64,000 nt of DNA, from NCBI GenBank assembly GCA_001971685.1, contig CP019326.1:806001-870000 (forward strand). The letters are read 5' to 3'. Of this stretch, positions 7,965 through 17,090 are shown in pieces; position 1 is the stretch's first letter, and each line of letters begins with the position of its first letter. Position numbers and translations under genes: made by a program. The notes below the pieces were generated by a model that searched no databases, was not told the origin of the DNA, and saw only the letters and a list, made by a program, of their open reading frames with translations. The stretch comes from Halomonas sp. 1513. Lineage in GTDB: Bacteria > Pseudomonadota > Gammaproteobacteria > Pseudomonadales > Halomonadaceae.

Positions 7965-8978
7965 ATGATGAGAGTAGATGAGGTAGCTATGCGCAGTCGA
8001 CACCCCTCCCTACGGTTCGCGGTGGCGAGCAGGCTGTTGCTGGCCATCGCCCTGCTGTTGCTGGCGCCGGCCGCCTGGGCGCAGTCGATTCAACCGCTCG
8101 ATCGTATCGTGGCGGTGGTCAACCAGGGCGCGATCATGGCCAGCGAGCTCGATCAGCGGGTAGAGCAGGCGCGCAGCCAGCTCACCGGGCGCGGCATCGA
8201 TTCGCCTCCCGATCAGACGCTGCGACGCCAGGTGCTGGAGCAGATGATCAATGAGGAAATCCAGATGCAGCTGGCGCGCAGCGCCAACCTCAGCGTCGAC
8301 GACACCGAGCTCAATCGCGCGGTACGTTCGATCGCCGAGAGCAATAACATGACCCTCGATCAGTTTGCCGACGCCGTGGAAGCGGACGGCTTGACGCTGG
8401 CGTCGGTACGCGAGGAGGTGCGGCGCGAGCTGATCATGCGTGAAGTGCAGCAGCGCCAGGTGGGTAGCCGGGTCAACGTCAGCGAGCGCGAGGTGGATCG
8501 CTACCTCGACCAGCAGGGGGCGTCTCAGGGCGTGCGCTATCGCCTGGCGCATATCCTGGTGGCACTGCCGCAGTCGCCGACCAGCGATCAGGTCAACGAG
8601 GCGCAGCAGACCATCCAACGGCTGCGCGGTGAGCTGGAAGACGGCGCCGACTTCGCTCAGTTGGCTGCCGCCGAGTCCGACGGCGGCCAGGCCCTCGACG
8701 GTGGCGAAATCGGCTGGCGCGAGGCCGGTGAGGTACCCAGCGTGTTCGCCGAGGCGGTGCCGCAGCTCGAGGTGGGGGAGTTCAGCCAGCCGCTGCGCAG
8801 CCCCAGTGGCTTCCATATCGTCAAGCTGCTCGATCGTGAGCAGAGCGGCCAGTCGGCCAGCGGCCAGGATCAGCGCGACCAGGCTCGCCAGGCGCTGTTC
8901 CAGCGCAAGGCAAATGACGAGCTGGATATCTGGCTGCAGGAGATTCGCGCCGACGCCTTCGTCGAGGTACGGCTGTAA
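7965..8978 (+). CDS. surA: Periplasmic chaperone SurA with a single parvulin domain
   Basis: Up to 337 aa, against 428 in E. coli. SurA escorts outer-membrane proteins such as LptD. The signal peptide (LLLAIALLLLAPAAWAQ) precedes the chaperone domain opening IQPLDRIVAVVNQGAIMASELDQR. Only one peptidyl-prolyl isomerase domain follows (about residues 185-290: RYRLAHILVALP, DGGEIGWREAGEVPSVF, SPSGFHIVKLLDR); the sequence then goes directly to a C-terminal helix. The PTSDQVNEA-like stretch resembles E. coli P1, so the active P2 appears lost. Starts at 7965, 7968 or 7989 are possible; all leave a signal peptide. pdxA follows after two bases. Confidence 0.92.
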   Translation: MMRVDEVAMRSRHPSLRFAVASRLLLAIALLLLAPAAWAQSIQPLDRIVAVVNQGAIMASELDQRVEQARSQLTGRGIDSPPDQTLRRQVLEQMINEEIQMQLARSANLSVDDTELNRAVRSIAESNNMTLDQFADAVEADGLTLASVREEVRRELIMREVQQRQVGSRVNVSEREVDRYLDQQGASQGVRYRLAHILVALPQSPTSDQVNEAQQTIQRLRGELEDGADFAQLAAAESDGGQALDGGEIGWREAGEVPSVFAEAVPQLEVGEFSQPLRSPSGFHIVKLLDREQSGQSASGQDQRDQARQALFQRKANDELDIWLQEIRADAFVEVRL

Positions 8979-8980
8979 CC

Positions 8981-10024
8981 ATGCCTCCGCTGGTGATCAC
9001 CGCCGGCGAGCCCGCCGGCATCGGCCCCGACCTGATCCTTGGGCTGGCCGCCGAGGGTGCCCGAGTGGGGCGGTCGTGGCTGGCGATCGGCGATCCCGAG
9101 CTGTTTCGCCAGCGTGCCGCGCAGCTCGACCTGGCGGTCGAAGTGGTGGCCCTGGCCGACGGCGAGACGCCACATATGGCGTCCGGGCGGCTTTCGGTGT
9201 GGCCGGTTGCCTTGAGGACGGCCTGCCAGCCGGGGGTGTTGGCGACGGGCAATGCCGGCTATGTACTCGAGTGCCTCGATGTGGCGATTGCTGCCTGCCG
9301 CGAAGGGCGCGCGTCCGCGATGGTCACCGCGCCGCTGCACAAGGGCGTGATCATCGAGGCGGGCTGGACGCAGTTCACGGGCCATACCGAGTACCTGCGT
9401 GACGCCTGCGGTGTCGACGAGGTGGTGATGATGCTGGCCACCGACGACGCGCTGCACGCCCGGCAGCCTGGCTGGCAGGGCAGCCCGGGGCTGCACGTGG
9501 CGCTGGCCACCACCCACCTGCCGCTGCGCGAGGTGGCCGATGCCATTACCCCGGCGTCACTGGGCCGGGTGCTGCGGATTCTCGACCACGACCTGCGCTG
9601 CGATTTCGGCATCGCCCGACCGCGCATTGCGGTGTGCGGGCTCAATCCCCACGCCGGTGAAGATGGCCACCTGGGGCGCGAGGAGCTCGAGGTGATCACC
9701 CCGACCCTGCAGGCGCTGCGTGGCGAGGGGCTGACCCTGGACGGTCCGCTACCCGCCGACACCCTGTTCACTCCGCGCCATCTGGCCGGCGTCGATGCGG
9801 TGCTGGCGATGTATCATGACCAGGGCCTGGCGGTGCTCAAATACGCCGGCTTCGGTCGCGGCGCCAATATCACCCTGGGCCTGCCGATCGTGCGCACCTC
9901 GGTGGACCACGGCACCGCCCTCGATCTCGCTGCCAGCGGAGGCGCCGATGCCGGCAGCCTTGCGGTGGCACTCAATCTGGCTGCCGAGATGGCCGCCGCG
10001 CGGGCCGCTAGCGCCTGTCCATGA
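8981..10024 (+). CDS. pdxA: 4-hydroxythreonine-4-phosphate dehydrogenase
   Basis: 347 aa. NAD-dependent oxidation and decarboxylation step in pyridoxal 5'-phosphate synthesis. Opens with PPLVITAGEPAGIGPDL, the family N-terminus, with Zn-ligand His residues in QFTGHTEYL and in YHDQGLAVLKY, and the substrate block VTAPLHKGVI. GLPIVRTSVDHGTALDLA is the conserved C-terminal motif. The order surA-pdxA-rsmA-apaG-apaH is the E. coli operon order; only two bases separate it from surA. Confidence 0.96.
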   Translation: MPPLVITAGEPAGIGPDLILGLAAEGARVGRSWLAIGDPELFRQRAAQLDLAVEVVALADGETPHMASGRLSVWPVALRTACQPGVLATGNAGYVLECLDVAIAACREGRASAMVTAPLHKGVIIEAGWTQFTGHTEYLRDACGVDEVVMMLATDDALHARQPGWQGSPGLHVALATTHLPLREVADAITPASLGRVLRILDHDLRCDFGIARPRIAVCGLNPHAGEDGHLGREELEVITPTLQALRGEGLTLDGPLPADTLFTPRHLAGVDAVLAMYHDQGLAVLKYAGFGRGANITLGLPIVRTSVDHGTALDLAASGGADAGSLAVALNLAAEMAAARAASACP

Positions 10025-10057
10025 TTTTCGCCTGACCCATAGAGGACGCCAACCCGC

Positions 10058-10864
10058 ATGTCATCTCGCCCTCCCGTACACCGGGCCCGCAAGCGCTTCG
10101 GCCAGAACTTTCTGCGCGACCCCGGCATCATCTCGCGCATCGTGCGTGCCATCGCCCCCCGCGACGGCGAGCGCCTGGTCGAGATCGGCCCCGGTCAGGG
10201 CGCGCTCACCGAGCCACTGCTTGACGCCGCCGGTGGGCGCCTCGAGGTCATCGAGCTCGACCGCGACCTGATCCCCGGGCTGCGGGTGCAGTTCTTCAAC
10301 TACCCGGATTTCACGATCCACGAGGGCGATGCGCTGAAATTCGACTTCGCCGCGCTCAAGGGTGACGGCCAGCCGCTGCGGGTGGTGGGCAACCTGCCCT
10401 ATAACATCTCCACGCCGCTGATCGTGCATCTGCTCGAGCAGCGCGAGGCGATTGCCGACATGCACTTCATGCTGCAGAAGGAGGTGGTCGAGCGGCTGGC
10501 GGCAACGCCCGGCGGTCCCGACTGGGGACGACTCTCGGTCATGGCCCAGTATCGCTGCCGGGTCGATTCGCTGTTCGTGGTGCCGCCGGAGGCCTTCGTG
10601 CCGCGGCCCAAGGTCGATTCGGCCATCGTGCGCCTGACCCCGCATGCCGAACTGCCGCACCCGGCCGTCGATGAGCGCGTGCTGTTCGAGGTGGTGCGCG
10701 AGGCCTTCGGTCAGCGCCGCAAGACGCTGCGCAACAACCTCAAGGGGCGCATCACTGCCGAGACCCTGACGAGTCTGGAGATCGACCCGGCGCGGCGGCC
10801 GCAGACCCTGCGCATCGAAGAGTTCGTGCGTATCGCCAACCATCTGGCGGAGGTGGTCTCATGA
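10058..10864 (+). CDS. rsmA: 16S rRNA dimethyladenosine transferase (KsgA)
   Basis: 268 aa. Dimethylates A1518 and A1519 in the 3' terminal loop of 16S rRNA during 30S assembly. Motif I is [16 protein letters not shown], the acidic ribose-binding stretch is [12 protein letters not shown], and the catalytic motif IV is NLPYNIS. The N-terminal [19 protein letters not shown] is diagnostic. The stop overlaps the apaG ATG (ATGA), so apaG is coupled to it. Confidence 0.97.
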   Translation: MSSRPPVHRARKRFGQNFLRDPGIISRIVRAIAPRDGERLVEIGPGQGALTEPLLDAAGGRLEVIELDRDLIPGLRVQFFNYPDFTIHEGDALKFDFAALKGDGQPLRVVGNLPYNISTPLIVHLLEQREAIADMHFMLQKEVVERLAATPGGPDWGRLSVMAQYRCRVDSLFVVPPEAFVPRPKVDSAIVRLTPHAELPHPAVDERVLFEVVREAFGQRRKTLRNNLKGRITAETLTSLEIDPARRPQTLRIEEFVRIANHLAEVVS

Positions 10865-11250
10865 GCCGTCAGCCGCTACCCGACGGCGTTCACGTCGACG
10901 TCGAGCCGCACTTTCGCGAGGATGAATCTTCTCCCGACGAGCGGCGCTTCGTGTTCAGCTACACGATTACCGTGCACAACCACTCGGCGACCAGCGTGCA
11001 GCTGCTGGCACGCTACTGGAAGATCACCCAGGGCAGCGGCAAGGTGCAGGAGGTGCGTGGCAAGGGCGTGGTCGGCAAGCAGCCGCTGATCGGCCCGGGC
11101 CAGACCTTCCGCTATACCAGCCGAGCGATTCTCGATGGCCCGGTGGGAGTCATGGAGGGCGCCTATACCTGCGTCGACACCCATGCCCAGCGGGCCTTCG
11201 ACGTCACCATTGCGCCCTTCCGTCTGGCCGGGCCCAATCAGGTACACTGA
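10861..11250 (+). CDS. apaG: ApaG (Co2+/Mg2+ efflux-associated, FN3-like fold)
   Basis: 129 aa, usual length. The family is a small beta-sandwich protein of unclear biochemical role, linked by genetics to cobalt resistance and magnesium efflux. The conserved glycine-rich loop [18 protein letters not shown] is present, with [11 protein letters not shown] and [12 protein letters not shown] before it. It overlaps rsmA by four bases and precedes apaH by 50 bases, the standard order. Confidence 0.94.
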   Translation: MSRQPLPDGVHVDVEPHFREDESSPDERRFVFSYTITVHNHSATSVQLLARYWKITQGSGKVQEVRGKGVVGKQPLIGPGQTFRYTSRAILDGPVGVMEGAYTCVDTHAQRAFDVTIAPFRLAGPNQVH

Positions 11251-11300
11251 GTCCCGGCTGTCACCGCCGCCGACACCCATAGCAGAGCAAGGAGAGCACC

Positions 11301-12110
11301 ATGGCGCGCTACGCCGTTGGCGACCTGCAGGGCTGCCACCGTGAATTCGTCGCACTGCTCGAGCGACTGGCGTTCGACCCGCAGCGCGATCAGCTGTGGC
11401 TGGCCGGCGACCTGGTCAACCGCGGTCCGGGCTCCCTCGACTGCCTGCGCGAAGTGCAGGCGCTGGGTGAGGCGGCGCGGGTGATACTCGGCAACCATGA
11501 CCTGCATCTGCTGGCGGTGGCGCGGGGCGGCGCGACGCTCAAGCGCAGCGATACCCTGGGCGCCATCCTCGTCGCCACCGACCGTGACACCCTGCTCGAC
11601 TGGCTGATGCAGCAGCCGCTGGCGGTGGCCGAGGGTGAGCGGCTGATGGTGCACGCCGGCATTCTGCCGCAGTGGTCGCTGCCCCAGGCGCTGGGGCTGG
11701 CCGACGAGGTTCGTGAGCGGCTGGGCAGTGAGCGCGGCGGGGCCTTCCTCGAGCAGATGTACGGCAACCAGCCGGCCTGCTGGCGTGACGACCTAGACGG
11801 CATCGAGCGGCTGCGGGTGATCGTCAACGCCTTTACCCGCATGCGCTTCATCGACGCCGAGGGCTGCCTCGACTTTGCCGCCAAGGAGGGCCTCGACTCG
11901 GCGCCGCCGGGCTTTGCTCCCTGGTTCAGCTACCCGCGCGCCGACGACCCGCAGATCATCTTCGGCCACTGGGCGGCCCTCGAGGGGCATACGCCGGGCG
12001 CTCGGGTGCGCGCCGATGCCCTGGATACCGGCTGCGTCTGGGGCGGCAGCCTGACGGCGCTCGACCTCGACAGCGGCGAACGTATCAGCGTACCCAGCCA
12101 GCAGCGCTGA
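11301..12110 (+). CDS. apaH: Bis(5'-nucleosyl)-tetraphosphatase, symmetrical
   Basis: 269 aa. Cleaves Ap4A to two ADP and removes Np4 RNA caps in E. coli. Metallophosphoesterase motifs are in order: [34 protein letters not shown], and the His-bearing [10 protein letters not shown] and FGHWAALEG. Start at 11301 with SD CAAGGAGAG. Last of the surA-apaH block; glpE follows 31 bases later, so readthrough is likely. Confidence 0.96.
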   Translation: MARYAVGDLQGCHREFVALLERLAFDPQRDQLWLAGDLVNRGPGSLDCLREVQALGEAARVILGNHDLHLLAVARGGATLKRSDTLGAILVATDRDTLLDWLMQQPLAVAEGERLMVHAGILPQWSLPQALGLADEVRERLGSERGGAFLEQMYGNQPACWRDDLDGIERLRVIVNAFTRMRFIDAEGCLDFAAKEGLDSAPPGFAPWFSYPRADDPQIIFGHWAALEGHTPGARVRADALDTGCVWGGSLTALDLDSGERISVPSQQR

Positions 12111-12141
12111 GACTGCAGCAGCCATGCCACAGGAGACACCC

Positions 12142-12471
12142 ATGAGCGACACCCCCTTCGAGCACCTCGACCCCATCACGCTAGCCGACTGGCTCGACGC
12201 CGAGGCCTCGCTGACGCTGGTCGACATTCGCGACCCGATGAGCTTTGCCCAGGGGCACATCCCGGGCAGTCGCCACCTCGACAACGCCAGCGCCGGTGCG
12301 CTGCTCGATCAGACGCCCCACGACCGGCCGCTGGTGGTGGTCTGCTACCACGGCCACTCCAGCCAGCAGGCCGCTGCCTGGCTGGCCGGGCAGGGCTATC
12401 GGCAGGTGTATAGCCTCGACGGCGGCTTCAGCGACTGGGCGCAGCGCCACCCGACCCGGGTGGCGCACTGA
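12142..12471 (+). CDS. glpE: Thiosulfate sulfurtransferase, single-domain rhodanese
   Basis: 109 aa. Transfers sulfane sulfur from thiosulfate to cyanide or thioredoxin. The active-site loop [12 protein letters not shown], with its catalytic Cys, is the GlpE type, and [17 protein letters not shown] is the rhodanese CH2A region. The ATG at 12142 has an AGGAGA SD eight bases upstream and is preferred to the in-frame 12124. In E. coli glpE is in the glp region; here it sits between apaH and cca. Confidence 0.92.
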   Translation: MSDTPFEHLDPITLADWLDAEASLTLVDIRDPMSFAQGHIPGSRHLDNASAGALLDQTPHDRPLVVVCYHGHSSQQAAAWLAGQGYRQVYSLDGGFSDWAQRHPTRVAH

Positions 12472-12473
12472 CA

Positions 12474-13616
12474 ATGGGCGCCGCCGGCGACCGCTACACC
12501 GCTGGGCTCGAGGTCTATCGGGTCGGCGGTGCGGTGCGCGACGCGCGCCTCGGCTGGCCGGTGTATGACAACGACTGGGTGGTGGTGGGCGCCACCCCGG
12601 AGGAGATGCAGCGGCGCGGCTTCAAGCCGGTGGGCCGCGACTTCCCGGTGTTCCTGCATCCCCGGAGCCACGAGGAGTACGCCCTGGCGCGCACCGAGCG
12701 CAAGGCCGGGCACGGCTATACCGGCTTCGTGGTGCACGCCAGCCCCGAGGTGACCCTCGACGAGGATCTGGCGCGCCGCGACCTGACCATTAACGCCATG
12801 GCCGAGGATGCCGACGGTGGCCTGGTCGACCCCTTTCACGGCAGCGACGACCTCGAGGCGCGGGTGCTGCGCCATGTGTCGCCGGCCTTCGCCGAGGATC
12901 CGCTGCGGGTGCTACGCACGGCGCGCTTTCTCGCTCGCTATCAGGGGCTGGGGTTTATCATCGCCGAAGAGACGCTGACGCTGATGCGCGAGCTGGCGGC
13001 CAGCGGCGAGATGAGCCATCTGGTCGCCGAGCGCGTCTGGGCAGAGACCGAAAAGGCCCTCGGCGAGCCTCACCCTGCGGCCTACTTCACGATTCTCGAT
13101 GCCTGTGGTGCCCTGGCACAGCTGATGCCAGAGCTCGACGGCGACTCGGATGAGCTCGCCGCTGCCCTGGCGCGTCTTGTGCGGGTCCCGGAAGAGCCCC
13201 TCGACGATCTTGCCGGGGCGCTGCCGCGCTGGCGCTGGGCGCGGCTGGTCGAGCACCTCGCCGGCGACCAGCGTGACGCCTTGGCCAAGCGCCTGCGGCT
13301 GCCCAATGCCTACGTCGACCTGGCGCGGCAGGTGGCGCTGAGCCGCGGGCTATGGCGCCAGGAAAATCCCGATGCAGCGGCGATCCTGGGTTGGTTGGAT
13401 GCGATTGACGCCTGGCGCCGCAGCGCGCGGGTGGTACCGCTGATCTCGCTGGTCAGCCTCGAGCGCCCGGCGCTGGCCGAAGACCTGGCGCTGGCCTGGC
13501 GGCTGGCCCAGCAGGTGGTGCCGCGGCTGCTGCTCGAGGAGGGCTATCGCGGCAAGGCGCTGGGCGAGGAGGTGCGGCGGCGGCGCTGGCAGGTGATCGC
13601 CGACGCCCTGGTGTGA
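12474..13616 (+). CDS. cca: CCA-adding tRNA nucleotidyltransferase, without HD domain
   Basis: 380 aa. Adds or repairs the 3' CCA end of tRNA. Class II nucleotidyltransferase motifs: [14 protein letters not shown], catalytic DxD in [11 protein letters not shown], then [12 protein letters not shown] and the RNA-binding [16 protein letters not shown]. The E. coli enzyme (412 aa) carries a C-terminal HD phosphohydrolase; here no HD or paired metal-His motif follows MPELDG, so that activity is probably absent. Homology begins at about residue 12, so the 11-residue N-terminal extension from 12474 is uncertain. It begins two bases after glpE. Confidence 0.92.
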   Translation: MGAAGDRYTAGLEVYRVGGAVRDARLGWPVYDNDWVVVGATPEEMQRRGFKPVGRDFPVFLHPRSHEEYALARTERKAGHGYTGFVVHASPEVTLDEDLARRDLTINAMAEDADGGLVDPFHGSDDLEARVLRHVSPAFAEDPLRVLRTARFLARYQGLGFIIAEETLTLMRELAASGEMSHLVAERVWAETEKALGEPHPAAYFTILDACGALAQLMPELDGDSDELAAALARLVRVPEEPLDDLAGALPRWRWARLVEHLAGDQRDALAKRLRLPNAYVDLARQVALSRGLWRQENPDAAAILGWLDAIDAWRRSARVVPLISLVSLERPALAEDLALAWRLAQQVVPRLLLEEGYRGKALGEEVRRRRWQVIADALV

Positions 13617-13653
13617 ACGGTCGCCGCGCAGATGTTTACAGCTTATCTGTCGG

Positions 13654-14184
13654 CTAGCGGGCGCTGGAGAGGGTCCTGCCCTGCCACACGAAATCCACCG
13701 GCCACAGCGGCTGCTGGCGGGCCTGTTCGCTCTCGGCGAAGTGCGCCCAGAGGGTTGCGTAGCGCTGGCCGTTGAGCGGGTGGCGGTGGTCGGGCAGCAG
13801 CTCGGCCAGCGGTCGCAGCACGAAGGCGTGCTTGTCGACCTCGTCGCGGGGCAGCGCCACGCCGTCCACCAGGCCACAGGCATCGCCCACCGTGAGCAGG
13901 TCGATGTCGAGGGTGCGCGGGCTGTACTTGGGGCTGTCCTGGCGCCGGCCGTTAGCGTATTCGAGGGTCTTGCACCAGCGCTGTAGCTCGCCCACGCCGA
14001 GCTGGGTCTCGAAGGCCGCCACCAGGTTGTAGAAGTTGCGCCCGTCCTCGAAGCCCACCGGCTCGCTCTCGAAGACCCGTGAGATCTGCAGGGCGTCAAA
14101 GCGCTCGGCGAGAGCGTCGAGGCATACCCGTACGTGGTGGTCGCGCTGGATATTGCTGCCGATGCTGACCGTTACCAGTGTCAT
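13654..14184 (-). CDS. folK: 6-hydroxymethyl-7,8-dihydropterin pyrophosphokinase
   Basis: 176 aa. Transfers pyrophosphate from ATP to hydroxymethyldihydropterin in folate synthesis. Begins TLVTVSIGSNIQRDHH, the HPPK N-terminus; the signature block is SPKYSPRTLDIDLLTVGD and the ending PRDEVDKHAFVLRPLAEL is typical. ATG at 14184 overlaps the folB stop (ATGA), preferred over the ATG three codons upstream. Convergent with cca (about 37 bases apart). Confidence 0.95.
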   Translation of the reverse strand: MTLVTVSIGSNIQRDHHVRVCLDALAERFDALQISRVFESEPVGFEDGRNFYNLVAAFETQLGVGELQRWCKTLEYANGRRQDSPKYSPRTLDIDLLTVGDACGLVDGVALPRDEVDKHAFVLRPLAELLPDHRHPLNGQRYATLWAHFAESEQARQQPLWPVDFVWQGRTLSSAR

Positions 14185-14543
14185 GACGACCACTCCCGCT
14201 CGATGCTCACACCTACCGCGGCCGCCTCGGCCACGGCGCCGGGCTTGCGCACCGTGAGCGTCAGCCCGGCGATGGCGAACTCGTCATGCAGCAGGCTGGC
14301 GAGGCGCTCGGCGAAGGTTTCGACCAGGGCAAACGCCTGCTCATCGGCGAACCGCGCGATGCGCTGGCTGATGGCGGCATAGTCCAGCGTCAGGGCGATG
14401 TCGTCGTTGGCGGCGGCGGCGCGGATGTCGGTGGCCAGCTCGAGGTCGAGCACCAGCCGCTGGCGGATCTCACGCTCCCAGTCGTAGACGCCGATCACGG
14501 TCTCCACCGCCAGTGCCTCGATGATCACTCGATCGCTGCGCAT
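14181..14543 (-). CDS. folB: Dihydroneopterin aldolase
   Basis: 120 aa. Retro-aldol cleavage of 7,8-dihydroneopterin, the step before FolK. Contains SDRVIIEALAVETVIGVYDWERE, the family N-terminus with the catalytic-site Glu, LDYAAISQRIARF, and VETFAERLASLLHDEF. ATG at 14543 is chosen from homology; the open frame extends to 14597 but would overlap the divergent plsY promoter region. First gene of a folB-folK pair divergent from plsY. Confidence 0.94.
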   Translation of the reverse strand: MRSDRVIIEALAVETVIGVYDWEREIRQRLVLDLELATDIRAAAANDDIALTLDYAAISQRIARFADEQAFALVETFAERLASLLHDEFAIAGLTLTVRKPGAVAEAAAVGVSIEREWSS

Positions 14544-14681
14544 CCCTGTCTCCCATCCTGCTGTCTGACGAACGAGCGGCGATTGTACTGTAGCCATGTC
14601 GCCAACGATAGGAAGGCACGGCTACCGCTCGCTCGGCAAGGCTGGCAGAATCGAGGCATCCTTTGCTATGGCGCGCTGGCC

Positions 14682-15305
14682 ATGTCGTCTGTCGAACTGC
14701 TGCTGGTTACCCTGATGCTGATGGCGCTGGCCTATGCCTGCGGCGGCTGGTTGGGGGCGATCAGCGTATGTCGCTGGGCGAGAGTGCGCGACCCGCGACT
14801 GGCCGGCTCGCGTAACCCGGGGTTCTCCAACGTGCTACGCCTGTACGGCGCGCGCCTGGCGCTGGCCACGCTGGCGCTGGATGCCGCCAAGGGCATGCCG
14901 GCGCTGTGGCTGGCCAAGGGGGCGGGGCTGCCGGCCTGGGCGCAAGGGGTGGTCGGCCTGGGGGTGCTGCTCGGCCACAGCTATCCGCTGTGGTACCGCT
15001 TTCGCGGCGGCAAGGCGGTGGCCAGCGCCTTCGGCGTGCTGCTGGTGCTGACACCCTGGGTGGCCCTGCTGTGTGCGCTGCTGTGGGCGCTGCTGGCATG
15101 GCGGGTGCGCACCGCGGCGGTGGCCTCGTTGGCCACCGCCTGCCTGGCGCCGCTGGCCAGCTGGTGGCTGGCGCCGGACTATGTATGGGTGGTCAGCGCC
15201 TTCGCGCTGCTGGTGGTCATTCGCCACGTGTGGAACATTCGTCGACTGGGCAGCGGGGGCGAGCTGCGCTTCCGGCGGCGCGGCGTCAAGCCGCCGGAGG
15301 AGTGA
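14682..15305 (+). CDS. plsY: Acyl-phosphate:glycerol-3-phosphate acyltransferase
   Basis: 207 aa inner-membrane enzyme with about five transmembrane helices; makes lysophosphatidate from acyl-phosphate and glycerol 3-phosphate. Motif 1 is SRNPGFSNVLR (usually SGNPGATN), motif 2 LGHSYPLWYRFRGGKAVAS, with GGKG altered to GGKA; motif 3 is RHVWNIRRL. The divergences from consensus are notable but the topology is intact. Divergent from folB as in E. coli (ygiH/folB), convergent with tsaD. Its last codons overlap the fossil copy of the tsaD tail. Confidence 0.9.
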   Translation: MSSVELLLVTLMLMALAYACGGWLGAISVCRWARVRDPRLAGSRNPGFSNVLRLYGARLALATLALDAAKGMPALWLAKGAGLPAWAQGVVGLGVLLGHSYPLWYRFRGGKAVASAFGVLLVLTPWVALLCALLWALLAWRVRTAAVASLATACLAPLASWWLAPDYVWVVSAFALLVVIRHVWNIRRLGSGGELRFRRRGVKPPEE

Positions 15306-15405
15306 GCTCCGCCAGCGGCCAGCGCGGCACGGCGAGCATGGTGGCGCTGTCGCGCTCCCCGGCCAATAGGCGCTGGGTTCTGAACATAAATAGCGCGATC
15401 ATTGC
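15286..15405 (-). pseudogene. Detached partial copy of the tsaD 3' end
   Basis: Read on the minus strand this segment encodes [20 protein letters not shown] continuing to PRWPLAELTPPAA and a stop. This is nearly the same as the TsaD ending [18 protein letters not shown]...[13 protein letters not shown]. At DNA level 15309-15380 matches 15437-15508 at an offset of 128 bases with only four mismatches in 72. There is no start codon or RBS of its own, so it is a fossil left by a tandem duplication. Its tail overlaps the plsY stop region, suggesting it may mark the original tsaD terminus. Confidence 0.8.
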
Positions 15406-16445
15406 GGGCTTGGCGTACTGGCAGGCGGGGTTAGATCCGCCAGTGGCCAGCGCGGCACGGCGAGCATGGTGGCGCTGTCGCGTTCGCCGGCCAATAGACG
15501 CTGGGTTCCCGCATAGGCAATCATGGCGCCGTTGTCGGTGCAGAAGCGTCCGCGCGGGTAGTAGGCCCGGGCGCCGCGCTTGGCGCACTCGCGGTCGAGG
15601 CGCTCGCGTAGGCGGCGGTTGGCGCTGACGCCGCCGGCCACCACCAGGCGCGTCTGGCCGCTGGCGTCCAGCGCGCGGCGGCACTTGATCACCAGGGTAT
15701 CCACCACCGCCTCCTCGAAGGCGCGGGCCACGTCGGCGCGGGCCTGATCATCGAGTTCGCCGGCGGCATCGAGCTGGCGGATCGCGGTCAGGGTATGGGT
15801 CTTGAGCCCCGAGAAGCTGAAGTCGAGTCCCGGGCGGTCGGTCATCGGCCGCGGAAAGCGCAGACGCTGGGGATCGCCGCTCTCTGCCAGGCGGGCGATC
15901 TGCGGCCCGCCGGGGTAGTCGAGGCCGAGCATCTTGGCCGCCTTGTCGAAGGCTTCGCCGGCGGCGTCGTCCACCGACTCGCCGAGCAGGCGATAGCGGC
16001 CCAGGGCGAGCACCTCGACCAGCTGGGTGTGGCCCCCCGAGACCAGTAGCGCGACGAAGGGGAAGTCAGGCGCGTCGTCTTCGAGCATGGGCGCCAGCAG
16101 ATGGCCTTCCATATGGTGGACGCCGAGCACCGGGATATCCAGGGCGCGCGCCATGCCGTGAGCGGTGGCGGCGCCGACCATCAGCGCGCCGACCAGGCCG
16201 GGGCCGGCGGTATAGGCGATGCCGTCGAGGTCGTGGCGACTCAGGTTGGCCGTGCCCAGCACCTCGTCGATCAGCGGCAGCAGGCGCCGGGTATGGTCGC
16301 GGGAAGCCAGCTCGGGCACCACACCGCCGAAGTCGGCATGCATTGCCACCTGGCTGTAGAGGGCATCGGCCAGCAGGCCGCGCTGGCTGTCGAACAGGGC
16401 GACGCCGGTCTCGTCGCAGGAGGTCTCGATCCCCAGTACGCGCAT
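15399..16445 (-). CDS. tsaD: tRNA N6-threonylcarbamoyladenosine transferase subunit TsaD
   Basis: 348 aa. With TsaB/E it transfers threonylcarbamoyl to A37 of ANN-decoding tRNAs. ASKHA motifs: [16 protein letters not shown], metal-binding [36 protein letters not shown], and [19 protein letters not shown] at 16445 is where homology begins. The C-terminal residues after LTPPAS (TPSPQ) are read from duplicated DNA, so the tail seems to have been rebuilt after a tandem duplication of the gene's 3' end. Divergent from rpsU, the common gammaproteobacterial arrangement. Confidence 0.95.
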   Translation of the reverse strand: MRVLGIETSCDETGVALFDSQRGLLADALYSQVAMHADFGGVVPELASRDHTRRLLPLIDEVLGTANLSRHDLDGIAYTAGPGLVGALMVGAATAHGMARALDIPVLGVHHMEGHLLAPMLEDDAPDFPFVALLVSGGHTQLVEVLALGRYRLLGESVDDAAGEAFDKAAKMLGLDYPGGPQIARLAESGDPQRLRFPRPMTDRPGLDFSFSGLKTHTLTAIRQLDAAGELDDQARADVARAFEEAVVDTLVIKCRRALDASGQTRLVVAGGVSANRRLRERLDRECAKRGARAYYPRGRFCTDNGAMIAYAGTQRLLAGERDSATMLAVPRWPLADLTPPASTPSPQ

Positions 16446-16526
16446 CGTGGCGGGCTTCCGTGGTCGCTGTGGGGCGCTCATTCTACGTCCTTTGCGGCGT
16501 CGAGGGCAGGGGCCGCGCCGGGAAAT

Positions 16527-16555
16527 TTGCAAACCCGGGAGACGACGACTAGACT
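16527..16555 (+). promoter_or_regulatory. Candidate sigma-70 promoter for rpsU-dnaG-rpoD
   Basis: TTGCAA and TAGACT separated by exactly 17 bases, each matching the consensus at four of six positions, in the tsaD/rpsU divergent spacer, about 180 bases before rpsU. Confidence 0.4.
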
Positions 16556-16734
16556 ACTGTGCGCTGTAAGACTGGGTCGTGCGCCCGGGATGCACTTTTT
16601 CTTTCGCTTCTCCCTTTTGCTGCCCTTGCCTGTTCTCATGGTGAAGTCAGCCAGTGACGAAACGCGTGAGGGACGGGGTTCCCCAGGGCGTGCGTTCAAA
16701 CCGAACTCATGATTCCAAGGTAGGTGAGTGCTTA

Positions 16735-16950
16735 ATGCCTTCTGTCAAAGTACGTGATAACGAGCCGTTCGACGTCGCTCTGCGTCGCTTCAAGCGTTCC
16801 TGTGAAAAAGCCGGTGTTCTCTCCGAAGTGCGTCGTCGCGAGCACTATGAGAAGCCGACTGCCGAGCGCAAGCGCAAGGCCGCAGCCGCCGTCAAGCGTC
16901 ACGCCAAGAAGCTGCAGCGTGAGCGCAAGCGTTTCGAACGGTTGTATTGA
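16735..16950 (+). CDS. rpsU: 30S ribosomal protein S21
   Basis: 71 aa, exact family length. [20 protein letters not shown] and the Lys/Arg-rich C-terminus ending [10 protein letters not shown] are diagnostic. S21 aids mRNA selection at initiation. First gene of the macromolecular synthesis operon; ATG at 16735 follows GGTAGGTGAG. A hairpin with a T-run lies between it and dnaG. Confidence 0.98.
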   Translation: MPSVKVRDNEPFDVALRRFKRSCEKAGVLSEVRRREHYEKPTAERKRKAAAAVKRHAKKLQRERKRFERLY

Positions 16951-17004
16951 TCCGTACTGGGAGCGGTCGCCGTCGCGTTGACTGACCGTTCCAAGAGGGA
17001 CGCC

Positions 17005-17037
17005 AAGCGGCCGCCGATTCGGTGGCCGCTTGTTTTT
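17005..17037 (+). terminator. Intrinsic terminator/attenuator between rpsU and dnaG
   Basis: Stem AAGCGGCCGCC with GGTGGCCGCTT (one G-U pair), loop GATTC, then GTTTTT. E. coli has a partial terminator at the same place, which lowers dnaG expression relative to rpsU; the same role is inferred. Confidence 0.8.
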
Positions 17038-17090
17038 CACGCGCTGCTATTGCTCACGCTGGCGAGTGCGTTTCAGGATCGCTGAGGTTC

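Noticed and set aside
15286..15684. 132-aa minus-strand ORF containing the TsaD-like tail
   Set aside because: Not a gene of its own: it begins in an out-of-frame part of tsaD and only its end matches TsaD. Treated as a duplication fossil.
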